DNA of 64,000 nt from Microbacterium lacticum (GCF_006716815.1 NZ_VFPS01000003.1:186001-250000); one strand, 5' to 3'; shown: positions 51,930-61,144, numbered from the stretch's first letter. Numbers and translations: made by a program. The notes: generated by a model from the sequence alone, not told the origin.

Positions 51930-52567
51930 GTGGACACGGCGGTCGGGCTGGTGCAGGCGTACCTGCGGGTCAACGGCTACTTCACCGTCGCCGAATACCC
52001 GTGCTGGACGCCACCGGTCCCGGCGGTCCCCGCACCATCACCGACCTGGACATCCTCGCCGTACGGCTGCACCGCGCACCGGGAGCGTCCGGGACCGTCG
52101 ACGCACCGCTGGACCCGGCCCTGGGTGCCGGGGGCGGAGCGGACATGATCGTCGGCGAGGTCAAGGAAGGCCGCCCGCACCCCAACCCGGCGATGCGGGA
52201 CCCGGCCGTGCTGGAAGCCGCGTTCACCCGGTTCGGGTGCTGCGCCCCGACCGATGCCGCCCGGCTGGTCGCCGAACTGCTGGAAACGGGACGGACGGTG
52301 GCGCCGGAAGCGCGCACGATCCGCACGGTCGTGTTCGGCAACCCCACCTCCCCGCCCGGGGCGGGGGCGCCGTGGCACACCGTCCCGTTCGCCCGGGTGC
52401 TGCGCTACCTCGAAGACCACCTGAGCGCGCACTGGGGCATCCTCGGCCGCACCCAGATCAAGGACGACACCCTCGCCCTGCTGGCCCTGCGGGAGAAGGC
52501 CCACCGCGCCGCGACCGGCGCCTCCCGCCAGGGCACGGACCGGTGGGCGGGTCATGGCGGGGAGCGT
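51930..52567 (+). pseudogene. Nuclease-fold-like hypothetical gene with a frameshift
   Basis: GTG at 51930 starts MDTAVGLVQAYLRVNGYFTV then AEYP. The sense frame continues one frame over as VLDATGPGGPRTITDLDILA, followed by MIVGEVKEGRPHPNPAMRDP and VVFGNPTSPPGAGAPWHTVP. One base appears to be missing near 52000. The D...ExK arrangement (DLDIL and GEVKEG) recalls PD-(D/E)XK nucleases, an inference only. The C-terminus runs without a clear stop into the next damaged gene. Confidence 0.5.
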
Positions 52568-53391
52568 GTGCACACGCAGGGGGAGCCGGTGTGGGTGCGC
52601 ACCCGTGACGGGCGCGCCCCTTATGCGATGGTGCTGCCGGGTCCCGCCGGGCCCCCGGGGTGCCGACGGTGGTGTTCGAGGCGGGATCGGCGGCGACCCG
52701 CTCCACCTGGGCGTCGGTGCAGACCCGGGTCGCCGCGTTCACGCGGGCCGTGGTGTATGACCGGGCGGGGCTGGGTCGGTCCGTCCCGGATAGTGCAGGG
52801 CGCACCCTGGACCGGATGGCCGACGACCTGAACGATCTGCTGGACGGCCTCGAGCCGAGCAGCGGGTTCGTGCAGGTGGGGCATTCCGCGGGCGGGCCGA
52901 TGGTGCTGGTGGATCCGACCGACGAGGCAGCGACCCAGCAGTTCGGTGTGCCGTTCCGGGTCGGGGAGAAGATCGTGATCGCCGTGGAGTGGGTGCTGGC
53001 ACGGGTGGGGTTGCTGGAGCGGTTCTTCCGGTTCCTCGGGGAGGGGATGCCCGAGGATGTGCGGGCGGATCTTCACCGGGAGGCGTTCCGGCCCGCGGTG
53101 GTGGTCACCCAGGGTCGGCAGGCGCGCACGTTCCTCACCGAGCTGCACGCCTGGCGCGGCGACCCGCCGGTGCTGCCCGATGTCCCGGTCACCGTCATCT
53201 CCGGCAGTCTCGCGGACGGGATGCCGCGACGGGTCCGGGATGCCGCGACCGCCGCCGGGCGGTATCGGGCCGCACAGTCCCGGCAGGGCCGGCACGTGGT
53301 CGCTGCCCGCTCCGGCCACTACATCCCCGCCACAGAATCGGACCTGATCGCTGCGGAGATCCGCCGCCTCGTCCTCCCGCCCGTCGGATAG
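52568..53391 (+). pseudogene. Alpha/beta hydrolase gene with frameshift and internal deletion
   Basis: From about GTG 52568 the product reads HTQGEPVWVRTRDGRAPYAM then VLPGPAGPPG. Near 52655 the frame changes, continuing PTVVFEAGSAATRSTWASVQ, VVYDRAGLGRSVPDSAGRTL and the nucleophile motif VGHSAGGPMV. The next residues, LVDPTDEAATQQF, normally lie about 25 residues further on, so an internal deletion is likely. The catalytic His region is ARSGHYIPATES. From the ATG at 52660 a 243-residue shortened protein could still be made. Confidence 0.65.
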
Positions 53392-53419
53392 CCCCGGGTT
53401 GTCTGGCGGGCATGCATGG

Positions 53420-55027
53420 TCAGGCCACGGCAGGGGGGCGTCGCCGCCGGGCGATCGCACCGGTGAGGGCGAGACCACCCAGCCCACCCCACAGGGTGAC
53501 AGTGGAAACGCCTTGCCCGATGAGGACGGCGGGGGTGAGCCCGGCGCGCAGGTCGGTGTCGGCGATCATCGCCCCGGCCTGTCCGGCGGGCAGACCGGTG
53601 AGGGTGCTGCCGTCGGGGCGGATGATCTGGCTGGTGCCGACGGTGGAGACGTTCACCACGGTGCGGCCGGTCTCCGCCGCGCGGATTCTGGCGACCGCGA
53701 GCTGCTGCAGGTTCTCGTCCGTGCCGCGGAAGTCGGCATTGTTGGTCTGGAACACCAGCAGCTCCGCGCCGGCGGTGACGCTCTCGGCGATGACTTCGTC
53801 GTAGATCACGTCGAAGCAGATCGCCAACCCCACCGGCACGCTGCCGACGGTGACCACGGGCAGGTCGGTGCCGTGCGCGTAGTCGCGTTGCAGCAGCCCG
53901 ACCAGGTCGGGAGCGAGCAGGGTGTAGAACGCCCGGTCGGGCACGTACTCGCCGAACGGCACCGGGTGGCGTTTCGCGTGCGTCTGCGTCTGCTCCCGCC
54001 GCGGCGTGGCACCGGTGGTGGCCGGGTCCCACAGGAACGACGTGTTGTAGATGTTGCCACCCGACGTGGTGGCCGCGTTCGCCAGCAGCGGGGCCCCTGC
54101 CCGGGTGCTGATGCCGCTGAGGTACTCCGCCAGCCACGGGGTCTGGAACGGGTCAGCATCCAGCCCTTCCGGCCACACCACCAGATCCACATCCGCGTCG
54201 AGCACCGGGCCGGTCGCGTCTCCCTGCGCCCGGGCGATCGCCCCCACGGTGCGCTGGTCGAAGTACCCGGACGGGCCGTTGCCTTGCACCGCCCCGACCC
54301 GCATCGTCCCGGCCGGTGTGGTGGGAAACGCCGGGACGAGGACCAACACCAGGGCGGTCACGGCGGGTACGGCAGCGGGCAGCGGGCGACGCCACAAGCC
54401 GGTCCGGATGGCTTCGATCGCGGCGGCGACGGTGAAAACCATCAGGAAGGTGAGCCCGCTCACCCCGACCCAGGACACCGTCTGAACGAGGGGGCTGTCG
54501 GCTTGGGTGATCCCGAGCCGCGCCCACGGCAGCCCCCCGTACGGCCAGGCGCCCAGCAGCACCTCCCGGCCCGTCCACAACGCGGCCACCAGGCCCGGCA
54601 GCAGCAGCAGGCGTCCGACCGGGCCGGGGACGGCGCGCGGCACCCACCGGTACGCGAGTGCCAGCGGGATGATCTCGACCGCGGTCAGGGTCCCTTCCAC
54701 CACGGTCAGTGCCGCCCACGGCACCGGCCCGAGATACCGGGTCGTCCAGGACACCAGCAGCCCGAAGAACAGCAACCCGAACGCCGCCCCGACCGCCACC
54801 GCCCCCCACACGCTCCGGCCGATCAGGGCGAGAAGCAGCAGCCCGGTCGCGGCGAACGCGGCCGGCCAGAACCCCACCTCCGGGTAGGCGAGATCCATCA
54901 GCACCGCCGCGGCCGCCGCGACCGGCAACGCCACCGCCAACGGCATCACCGCCCGGGCACGGCGGTTCGGCGGGGTGGGTTGGGGGTGCCCGTGCGGGTC
55001 CTGGAGGGTCGTCGGGGTGGCGGTCAT
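53420..55027 (-). CDS. lnt: Apolipoprotein N-acyltransferase Lnt
   Basis: A 535-residue membrane enzyme adding the third acyl chain to lipoproteins. Residues about 25-215 contain several membrane helices. The nitrilase-like periplasmic domain (about 240-480) has the catalytic triad Glu in DLVVWPEGLDAD, Lys in THAKRHPVPFGEYVPDRAFY, and Cys in LAICFDVIYDE. A last helix precedes the basic tail. It overlaps the upstream FAD-oxidoreductase remnant by four bases. Its presence with the damaged lgt suggests a lipoprotein-maturation set carried with the copper lipoproteins. The frame stays open upstream through the IS; ATG 55027 is the family start. Confidence 0.92.
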   Translation of the reverse strand: MTATPTTLQDPHGHPQPTPPNRRARAVMPLAVALPVAAAAAVLMDLAYPEVGFWPAAFAATGLLLLALIGRSVWGAVAVGAAFGLLFFGLLVSWTTRYLGPVPWAALTVVEGTLTAVEIIPLALAYRWVPRAVPGPVGRLLLLPGLVAALWTGREVLLGAWPYGGLPWARLGITQADSPLVQTVSWVGVSGLTFLMVFTVAAAIEAIRTGLWRRPLPAAVPAVTALVLVLVPAFPTTPAGTMRVGAVQGNGPSGYFDQRTVGAIARAQGDATGPVLDADVDLVVWPEGLDADPFQTPWLAEYLSGISTRAGAPLLANAATTSGGNIYNTSFLWDPATTGATPRREQTQTHAKRHPVPFGEYVPDRAFYTLLAPDLVGLLQRDYAHGTDLPVVTVGSVPVGLAICFDVIYDEVIAESVTAGAELLVFQTNNADFRGTDENLQQLAVARIRAAETGRTVVNVSTVGTSQIIRPDGSTLTGLPAGQAGAMIADTDLRAGLTPAVLIGQGVSTVTLWGGLGGLALTGAIARRRRPPAVA

Positions 55028-55244
55028 GGCCGGTCCGCGATGGTGCGGGCGATCACGGCGGCGTCCCGGGACACCCCGGCGAGGGTGTCCGCTCCGGGGC
55101 GGCTGTGGGCGGGGATCCCGGCGACGAACAAGCCCGGCAGCCCGGTCATCGCCGGGCGGGACCGGGCTGCGGTCGCCTCGGCGGGGAGCCAGTCGTCGCC
55201 GGGGTCGTACCCGGTGGCGAGGATCACCGAGTCCGGGGCGAGGG
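55024..55244 (-). pseudogene. 3' end of an FAD-dependent oxidoreductase gene
   Basis: Only the last 73 residues remain: LAPDSVILATGYDPGDDWLP, PAMTGLPGLFVAGIPAHSRP and GVSRDAAVIARTIADRP. The ATGYD motif and the final FVAG/helix are typical of flavin monooxygenase/thioredoxin-reductase-like enzymes. The gene is cut at 55244 by the IS3 element, and no 5' part is present beyond it. Confidence 0.75.
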
Positions 55245-55322
55245 TGGGAATGCTGAAGCTTTGGTTGACTCTGGGACTGCTTTGATTTGAAGGATCGGGG
55301 CGGGAAGGATGAAGTCAGGCCG

Positions 55323-55628
55323 GTGAAGTTTTCGGAGGAGTTCAAGCGCGACGCGGTCGCTCTGGTGCTCACGCAGGGAATGTCGCAGAAGCAGGTCTGC
55401 GCGGATATGGGGATCTCGAAGTCGGCGTTGCAGGCGTGGGTGCGTAACGTCGAGCTGGCCGGCCGCGGGATCGCGCCGGCGGCGTCGAGCGATCGGGACG
55501 GGCAGCGTGAGCAGGCGAAGATGCTCAAGCGGATCCGCGAGTTGGAGATGGAGAACGAGATCCTCCGGAAGGCCGCGGCGTATCTTTCGCAAGCGAACCT
55601 TCGGATCGGTGCTGCGTCCCCAAAATAG
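55323..55628 (+). CDS. IS3-family OrfA
   Basis: A 101-residue HTH protein: MKFSEEFKRDAVALVLTQGM, KQVCADMGISKSALQAWVRN, then a leucine-zipper-like helix AKMLKRIRELEMENEILRKA. Starts at GTG 55323 (an ATG at 55287 is in frame). Its TAG stop overlaps the OrfB GTG, so OrfAB could be made by frameshift. Confidence 0.9.
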   Translation: MKFSEEFKRDAVALVLTQGMSQKQVCADMGISKSALQAWVRNVELAGRGIAPAASSDRDGQREQAKMLKRIRELEMENEILRKAAAYLSQANLRIGAASPK

Positions 55629-56515
55629 TGTTCCCGCTCGTCCGTGAACTGGCTGCGGCCGGCGCCCCCGTGAGGGTGTCGGTCGCGGTGGCGTGCAGGG
55701 TCCTCGGCTTCTCCAAGCAGGCGTACTACCAGTGGCTGGCCAATCCGGTCAGCGATCGCGACTGGGACGAGGCGCATCTGATCAACGCTGCCCGGGACGT
55801 GTGGGATGAGGACCGTTGTCAGGGGTACCGGCTCATCTCCGACGAACTCGTCGACGACGGCTGGCAGGTGTCTGAGCGTCGCGTGTGGCGGGTGTGCTCG
55901 CAGGAGGGCATGTTCTCGGCCGCGCACCGCCGCAAGGGCTCTCGGAAGCATCGCCGGCCGGGTCCTGCCGTGCATGACGACCATGTCAGACGTGACTTCA
56001 CCGCCGACCGGCCCAACGAGTTGTGGCTCACCGACATCACCGAACACCGAACCGGTGAGGGCAAGGTGTACTTGTGCGCGGTCAAGGACGTGTTCAGCAA
56101 CCGGATCGTGGGCTACTCGATCAGCGACCGGATGAAGGCCCGACTGGCCGTTGACGCGCTCACCGACGCGTTCCACCGGCGCGGTAAGCCAGCCGGGGTG
56201 ACGGTGCATTCCGATAGAGGCAGTCAATTTCGAAGCCGTAGATTCCGGCGTGCCCTTCGACACTTCGGGCTGCGCGGATCGATGGGCAGAGTCGGCGCGT
56301 GCGCGGACAACGCGGCCATGGAGAACTGGTTCAGTCTGCTGCAGAAGAACGTCCTCAACCAGCAGCAGTGGACCACCCGTGACGAGCTTCGCCTCGCGAT
56401 CGTGTACTGGATCGAGGCACGCTACCACCGATGCCGCCGTCAACGAAGACTCGGGAAGTTGACGCCCATCGAGTTCGAGACCATCATGAAACACCCCGCC
56501 TGCCTGGCGGGATAA
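55628..56515 (+). CDS. IS3-family OrfB transposase
   Basis: A 295-residue DDE integrase-type protein. Motifs: VACRVLGFSKQAYYQWLANP, the first Asp in NELWLTDITEHRTGEGKVYL, the second in GVTVHSDRGSQF, the Glu in GACADNAAMENWFSLLQKN, and the C-terminal RRQRRLGKLTPIEFE. Apparently full length. Confidence 0.93.
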   Translation: MFPLVRELAAAGAPVRVSVAVACRVLGFSKQAYYQWLANPVSDRDWDEAHLINAARDVWDEDRCQGYRLISDELVDDGWQVSERRVWRVCSQEGMFSAAHRRKGSRKHRRPGPAVHDDHVRRDFTADRPNELWLTDITEHRTGEGKVYLCAVKDVFSNRIVGYSISDRMKARLAVDALTDAFHRRGKPAGVTVHSDRGSQFRSRRFRRALRHFGLRGSMGRVGACADNAAMENWFSLLQKNVLNQQQWTTRDELRLAIVYWIEARYHRCRRQRRLGKLTPIEFETIMKHPACLAG

Positions 56516-56548
56516 GGAAACGAGTCAACCAAAGGCTCAGCATTCCCA

Positions 56549-56876
56549 TCGCACCGAAGATCGCGATCCCGCCCTCCCAGATGTAGAGCACCCGCCACAG
56601 GTCCGCGCCAGGGAAGAAGTAGTCGCCCGGATGGGTGAGCACATGGTAGATCCGGGCGCCGAGGATCCCGAACGGCACCGCCCACATCGCCACATCCACC
56701 ACGACCCCGGCCGGGTGCCCGACCGGCCGCAACCGACGGCCGGTGATCAGCACCGCCAGCACGATCCCGGCCAGGATCGCCAGCGCGTAGAACCGGATCT
56801 GGAACGGCCCGACCTGCACGAAGCTGATCCCCGGGCTCGGGATCAGCGCCGGAGCCACAATGAGGAGTGCGTCCAT
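56549..56876 (-). pseudogene. lgt: Prolipoprotein diacylglyceryl transferase gene, 3'-truncated
   Basis: Only the N-terminal 109 residues remain: MDALLIVAPALIPSPGISFV, PFQIRFYALAILAGIVLAVL, WAVPFGILGARIYHVLTHPG, and LWRVLYIWEGGIAIFGAM, which carries the conserved WxGG start of the Lgt core. The IS3 element removes the remaining two thirds, including the catalytic Arg/Glu region. The start overlaps the M23 peptidase stop (TGATG), so this was an M23-lgt operon. Confidence 0.88.
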
Positions 56877-57189
56877 CAGGGCCTCACCCTCGCCGGGAGC
56901 CACGCCAGCGGGTCCACCGCTTCGCCTCCGGTGCGGATCTCGAAGTGCAGGTGTGCGCCGAAGCTGCGTCCACTGTCCCCGACCCGGCCGACCAGTTGCC
57001 CCACCCGCACGGTCTGTCCCGGGGTCAGGGCGAGGGACCCTTCCCGCATGTGCGCGTACGCGCTTTCCACGACCTGCCCGTCGATCTCGTGCCGGATCAC
57101 CACGTACACCCCGTACGCGCCGCCCTGCTCCGTCTGGGGTGTGACACTTCTTGTAGACGGTCGTTACCAGGAAGGAACGACAGGCAGAG

Positions 57190-57480
57190 ATGTCTACGAA
57201 TCGCAGGAAGTTCACTGAGGAGTTCAAGGCCGACGCGGTCCAGCTCGTCGTGCAGGGCGGCCGCCCGATCGCGCAGGTCGCGCGGGAGTTGGAGATCAAC
57301 GAGAGCTCGCTCGGGTACTGGGTGAAGGCGTATCGGGCCCAGCACCCCGACCCGGAGACGGCGCCGCCACCGGTGGAGGCCGCGCGGATCGCACGGTTGG
57401 AAGCGGAGAACCGGCGGCTCGCGGAGGAGAACGCGTTCTTGAAAAAAGCCGCGGCCTTCTTCGCGAAGGAGCAGCGGTGA
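57190..57480 (+). CDS. IS3-family OrfA
   Basis: A 96-residue HTH protein: MSTNRRKFTEEFKADAVQLV, PIAQVARELEINESSLGYWV, and a zipper-like helix ARLEAENRRLAEENAFLKKA. It overlaps orfB by four bases (GTGA), the usual coupling in this family. Confidence 0.92.
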   Translation: MSTNRRKFTEEFKADAVQLVVQGGRPIAQVARELEINESSLGYWVKAYRAQHPDPETAPPPVEAARIARLEAENRRLAEENAFLKKAAAFFAKEQR

Positions 57481-58367
57481 GCGAGAAGTTCACGCTGATG
57501 CACGCGGAGAAGGCCACCTTCACGATCGAGCTGATGGCGCGCCTGCTCAGCGTCTCACGCGCCGGCTACTACGCGTGGGCGAAGCGGCGGGACACGATCC
57601 CGCCGACCACGGCGCGGAGGGTGTGGCTGTCTGGTGTGATCACGCAGATCCACGACGACTCGCACGGGGTGAACGGGTTCCGGCGGGTGCTCGCCGAATT
57701 GTCTCGCCGCGGGATCGCCGCGTCGGAGGGTCTGGTCCGCAAGATCATGCGGGAGGCGGGGATCTTCGGGATCCAGCCCCGCTCCAAGAAGCGCACCACG
57801 ATCCCCGCCGACGACGTGGTGACCCGCCCCGATCTGCTCAAGCGGGACTTCACCGCCGACCGGCCCGGGGTCCGCTTCGTCGGCGACATCACCTACCTGC
57901 GCACCGGGGAAGGGTGGCTGTATCTGGCGACGGTGATCGACCTGTTCAACCGTGAGGTCGTGGGCTGGTCGATGGCTGAGCACATGCGCACCGAGCTGAT
58001 CGGCGACGCCCTCACGATGGCCCATACCCACGGGCGCATCGAGTCGGGCGCTCTGTTCCACTCGGACCGCGGAAGCCAGTACACCTCTGACGAGTACGCC
58101 AAGCTCGCGGGCCGTTTCGGGGTGCGGTTGTCGGTGGGAAGGACCGGGGTGTGCTGGGACAACTCGGTCGCCGAATCGTGGTTCTCGATGCTCAAGAACG
58201 AGATGTACTACCGGCAGTCCTTCGCGACCCGGCGGCGAGCGAGATTCGCCGTGATGCAGTACATAGAGGTGTTCTACAACCGCCGCCGGCTGCACTCCAC
58301 CCTCGGCTACCGCACCCCCGCCGAGACCCGGGCCGCCTACTACGCCCAGACCGCAACCGCGGCCTGA
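57477..58367 (+). CDS. IS3-family OrfB transposase
   Basis: A 296-residue DDE transposase. HTH_21-like region (HGVNGFRRVLAELSRRGIAA), first Asp in RFVGDITYLRTGEGWLYLAT, second in GALFHSDRGSQYTSDEYAKL, Glu in CWDNSVAESWFSMLKNEMYY, ending NRRRLHSTLGYRTPAE. It appears complete. Confidence 0.95.
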   Translation: MSEKFTLMHAEKATFTIELMARLLSVSRAGYYAWAKRRDTIPPTTARRVWLSGVITQIHDDSHGVNGFRRVLAELSRRGIAASEGLVRKIMREAGIFGIQPRSKKRTTIPADDVVTRPDLLKRDFTADRPGVRFVGDITYLRTGEGWLYLATVIDLFNREVVGWSMAEHMRTELIGDALTMAHTHGRIESGALFHSDRGSQYTSDEYAKLAGRFGVRLSVGRTGVCWDNSVAESWFSMLKNEMYYRQSFATRRRARFAVMQYIEVFYNRRRLHSTLGYRTPAETRAAYYAQTATAA

Positions 58368-58993
58368 AATCCACAAAGAGATCGTCTACGAAGCTTGACA
58401 CAGCCCAGTGGCGGTGGTGACCACCCCGTCGGCGATCGCCTGGATCGGGGTGCCGATCCCGGGGGTCATGTCCAGTCCGGCATGGAAATTTGAGCAGGAC
58501 GGGCATGGCGGGGTGCGGTACCCGAACGTGCTGCTGATCGGCACTCCCACGGTGAACGGCCACTGCACCGCCGATGCCGGGTCGTTGGTGAACGTGTCCG
58601 CGGTGTGCGCGTACGACTCGGTCCCGACGGGGGGGTCACCGCCACCGTGTAGTCCCCGCGCACCATCACCGTCCCGGTGACGGTGTCGGGGGTGGTGAAC
58701 GACTGGGCGCGCACCGGGGTGCGGGTCGCCTCGACGGCGAACACCGGCTCCGGCGTCAACGGGATCAGCAACGGCAGTCCGGCGATCGACGCGTCCGTGA
58801 GTATCACCGCGCCGGCGAGCATCCGGGATCGGGTGAGCGTGCGGCGCGGCGCGTGTCGAGGTGTCCGGGCGGCACGGGTGGGCCGACGGCGTCGATCGCG
58901 TCGCGTCTGGACGGGTGGGGAAGACAGGGCGGCTCTCGCCGCACGGCGCGTCCCGGTACCGGGAGTCGGGGAGGAGGGGGCGGGTTCGGGCAT

Positions 58994-59222
58994 ACAAGAC
59001 TTTCCTGGATGAGGGGGACGATGAAGGTGCGCACGGTCGCCACCGCCGTCACACGGTCCAACCGGGAGCCGCGGCCCGGAGTGCACGGCGAGAATCCGGG
59101 ATCGGATCACCCATGGCGCTGCCGCAGACGGGTCGCGCTCGCCTGCGGGCCGCACATCGTGGACCGTCGGCGACATCACGCGCCGGCGGCGGCTCAGGCG
59201 GCGGGCGCGGGCGGGGTGCTGA
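58994..59222. other. Intergenic region upstream of the M23 gene
   Basis: 229 bases with the M23 ribosome site (AGGAAAG) at its left end. No gene, repeat or operator recognised in the remainder. Confidence 0.3.
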
Positions 59223-59654
59223 TCAGGTGCGGCTGATCGACAGCACGATCAGGGAGGGTCGCAGAAGAGGCGACCCGGACGTGAACGAGCCCGGCCTGCC
59301 CGGGAGGGATCGCAGCCACGCCAGCAGCGACATCCACCCGTCCCGGGCCGGGAGCACCAGGATGAGCAGGGTCAGCAACGCGAGCAGACACGTCACGGCA
59401 GCGAAAGCATGAGACGTCCCGCAGACCGTCTCATCGCACGAGGGGGTCGCCACCCCGCTGACCAGGACATCAGCGGCGGCATCGGGGGCCGCAACGACTG
59501 CGGAGGTGGACACGACAGTGCCCGCCTGGCCCTCTTCCAGACTCAGTGAATGCATCGCAAGCAGCCCCGCGATGATCGCGGTCACCGCGGCCAGGTAGAA
59601 CCACAGGGCACGCCGGGACCCGAGTGCCCGCCGTCGTGCCACCACCTGGTTCAC
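59223..59654 (-). CDS. DUF6153 family membrane protein (minus-strand copy)
   Basis: A 143-residue protein with an N-terminal helix (ALWFYLAAVTAIIAGLLAMH), a loop with two Cys (PSCDETVCGTSHAF), a second helix (VTCLLALLTLLILVLP) and the C-terminal tail PSLIVLSISRT. The tail and layout match the divergent neighbour at 59842, so the two are paralogues. GTG at 59654, preceded by AGGAAGGGG, parallels the GTG start of the other copy; an ATG at 59687 is in frame. The Cys/His loop suggests metal handling. Function unknown. Confidence 0.78.
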   Translation of the reverse strand: MNQVVARRRALGSRRALWFYLAAVTAIIAGLLAMHSLSLEEGQAGTVVSTSAVVAAPDAAADVLVSGVATPSCDETVCGTSHAFAAVTCLLALLTLLILVLPARDGWMSLLAWLRSLPGRPGSFTSGSPLLRPSLIVLSISRT

Positions 59655-59729
59655 CGTCGACGCCCCTTCCTCGATCACGCCCAGCATACCCCGGGCGGGT
59701 AGCCATCCCCGAAGCGATACCCATCCTGG

Positions 59730-59746
59730 ATACCCCGGATGGGTAT
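59730..59746. promoter_or_regulatory. CsoR-like operator between two DUF6153 genes
   Basis: ATACCCCGGATGGGTAT resembles the CsoR site at 48545-48563 (TACCC...GGGTA), and a further half-site ATACCCATCC begins at 59718. Its position between two divergent genes suggests joint copper control. Confidence 0.6.
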
Positions 59747-59841
59747 ATGCTGAGTGGTAGGGGGCACCCGCTCCGTGCGTGGTGTTCTGACCGTGTCGCG
59801 GAGGCAGGGCACCGCTACCCTGGACGGGAAGGAGGTCGGTC

Positions 59842-60312
59842 GTGAACGTGATTCGCTCGCACGCGCGTCTGACCCCCGGGGTGCGACGGCTCCTGCTGGC
59901 CGCTCCGATCGCCCTGGCGATCATCACCGGGCTGCTGTCCATGCACATCCTGACCGGTTCCCACCAGCCCGCCCTGGCATCAGAGACCAGCGCGATGAGC
60001 ACGCACAGCCAGGTCGGCTCCGCACCAGCCGCCGCCGACGATACGCCGATGACCGCAGCTGCGGCGGAGGGCGCTGGGGGGCATTGCCAGGACGGGTGCG
60101 GCAGCCCTGCGGGGATGCCGGATCACTCGATGCTGATGATGATGTGCGTGCTGGCGCTGCTGGCCGCGGTGATCGTCCTGCTCGCCCCGACGTCCCGTGC
60201 CCTTCTCGCATACGCCGTAGCCCGCTCGCGCTCCCATACCCGGACTCTGCTGGCCGGATTGCCGCATCCCCGCCCGCCTTCACTGCTTGTCCTGTCCATC
60301 AGTCGCACCTGA
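59842..60312 (+). CDS. DUF6153 family membrane protein (plus-strand copy)
   Basis: A 156-residue protein: N-terminal helix LLLAAPIALAIITGLLSMHI, a Met/His/Cys-containing loop (GGHCQDGCGSPAGMPDHSM), a second helix (LMMMCVLALLAAVIVLLAP) and the tail PSLLVLSISRT. GTG start with GGAAGGAGG upstream. The CxxxC/His/Met loop is a plausible Cu(I) site. Shares a CsoR-like operator with its divergent paralogue and lies upstream of the DUF305 lipoprotein gene. Confidence 0.78.
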   Translation: MNVIRSHARLTPGVRRLLLAAPIALAIITGLLSMHILTGSHQPALASETSAMSTHSQVGSAPAAADDTPMTAAAAEGAGGHCQDGCGSPAGMPDHSMLMMMCVLALLAAVIVLLAPTSRALLAYAVARSRSHTRTLLAGLPHPRPPSLLVLSISRT

Positions 60313-60412
60313 TTCCGCCTGAACCCCGGCGACCCTTGCCGGGGATGCTGCACTCTGCCCTCCCGGGCACTGAATCAGACCCTCACCGACTGAATAGACA
60401 AGGACACCCCTG

Positions 60413-61027
60413 ATGCGTTTTCGTACTCTCACGCTGACCGCTGGCGCCCTGGCCACCGTGCTCGTGCTCGCTGGCTGCGCCCCCACCGACGGCACCATGC
60501 CCGGCATGGACCACGGCTCCGGGGGGATGACCAGCACCGCCCCGTCCCAGTCCGCCGCCGCGTTCAACGCCGCGGACGAGATGTTCGTGACGATGATGAT
60601 CCCGCACCACCAGCAGGCCATCGAGATGGCCGATCAGATCCTCGCGAAAGACGGCATCGACGAGCGGGTCGTCTCCCTCGCCGAGCAGATCAAGGCCGCA
60701 CAGGACCCGGAGATCCAGACCATGAAGGGCTGGCTTCAGGAGTGGGGCGTCCCGTACGACGACTCCATGTCCGGGATGGAGGGCATGGACATGGGCGGCG
60801 GGATGATGTCGGAGGACGACATGGCCGCTTTGGATGCCGCGACCGGGGTCGAGGCGACCCGCCTGTTCCTGAACGGCATGATCGCTCACCATCAGGGCGC
60901 CGTGACGATGGCGCAGTCGGTGCTCACCGACGGGCAGAACACGGACGTGGCCGCCCTCGCGCAGCAGATCATCGACGGGCAGACCGCCGAGATCACCACG
61001 ATGCAGGACATCCTCGCCAGCCTCTGA
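60413..61027 (+). CDS. DUF305 lipoprotein
   Basis: A 204-residue lipoprotein with signal and lipobox VLVLAGC (Cys23). The DUF305 four-helix, ferritin-like domain follows, with two His-rich motifs: TMMIPHHQQAIEMADQIL and GMIAHHQGAVTMAQSVL. Met-rich segments (MPGMDHGSGGMT; MSGMEGMDMGGGMM) are typical of copper-binding exported proteins. DUF305 proteins accompany copper resistance genes in actinobacteria; they probably bind Cu outside the membrane. Maturation would need Lgt (its island copy is broken) and Lnt. Confidence 0.9.
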   Translation: MRFRTLTLTAGALATVLVLAGCAPTDGTMPGMDHGSGGMTSTAPSQSAAAFNAADEMFVTMMIPHHQQAIEMADQILAKDGIDERVVSLAEQIKAAQDPEIQTMKGWLQEWGVPYDDSMSGMEGMDMGGGMMSEDDMAALDAATGVEATRLFLNGMIAHHQGAVTMAQSVLTDGQNTDVAALAQQIIDGQTAEITTMQDILASL

Positions 61028-61144
61028 CCCGGTACCCCTCGGACCGGACCCGCGCTCCCGATGCCGGTCCCGTCCGAGGCCCCACCCTCGACCCCTGTGC
61101 GGTCACCGGTATCCGGCGTACCCGCACGGAAAGGCTCTCCGTTC

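Larger units (their letters stand above)
55245..56548 (+). mobile_element. IS3-family insertion sequence (first copy)
   Basis: 1304 bp with related ends starting TGGGAATGCTGA (left) and finishing TCAGCATTCCCA (right), the similarity reaching about 27 bp. No direct duplication is seen (GGG left, TCG right), and the two flanking genes are different truncated genes, indicating a deletion beside the element. Confidence 0.9.
57140..58402 (+). mobile_element. IS3-family insertion sequence (second type)
   Basis: 1263 bp from TGTGACACTTCTTGTAGACG to a related end finishing CTTGACACA. Contains orfA and orfB. A clear target duplication could not be seen. Inserted in the M23 peptidase gene. Different from the copy at 55245. 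Confidence 0.88.
56876..58993 (-). pseudogene. M23 peptidase gene with IS3 insertion and frameshift
   Basis: ATG at 58993 (AGGAAAG upstream) begins a basic N-terminus and a membrane helix (MLAGAVILTDASIAGLPLLI). A one-base shift in a run of seven Gs (58629-58635) precedes VGTESYAHTADTFTND, then FTVGVPISSTFGYRTPPCPS, FHAGLDMTPGIGTPIQAIAD and GVVTTATG, where the IS3 copy interrupts. After it the frame resumes TEQGGAYGVYVVIRHEIDGQ, ESAYAHMREGSLALTPGQTV and SFGAHLHFEIRTGGEAVDPL to the stop at 56876. The HxxxD and HxH zinc motifs of lysostaphin-type peptidases are present in the halves. Not functional as it stands. Confidence 0.88.

Noticed and set aside
53420..56494. A 1024-residue minus-strand frame joining lnt to sequence antisense to IS3
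   Set aside because: The upstream half is the reverse of the IS3 transposase; Lnt begins at ATG 55027, which is the family start and overlaps the preceding gene remnant.
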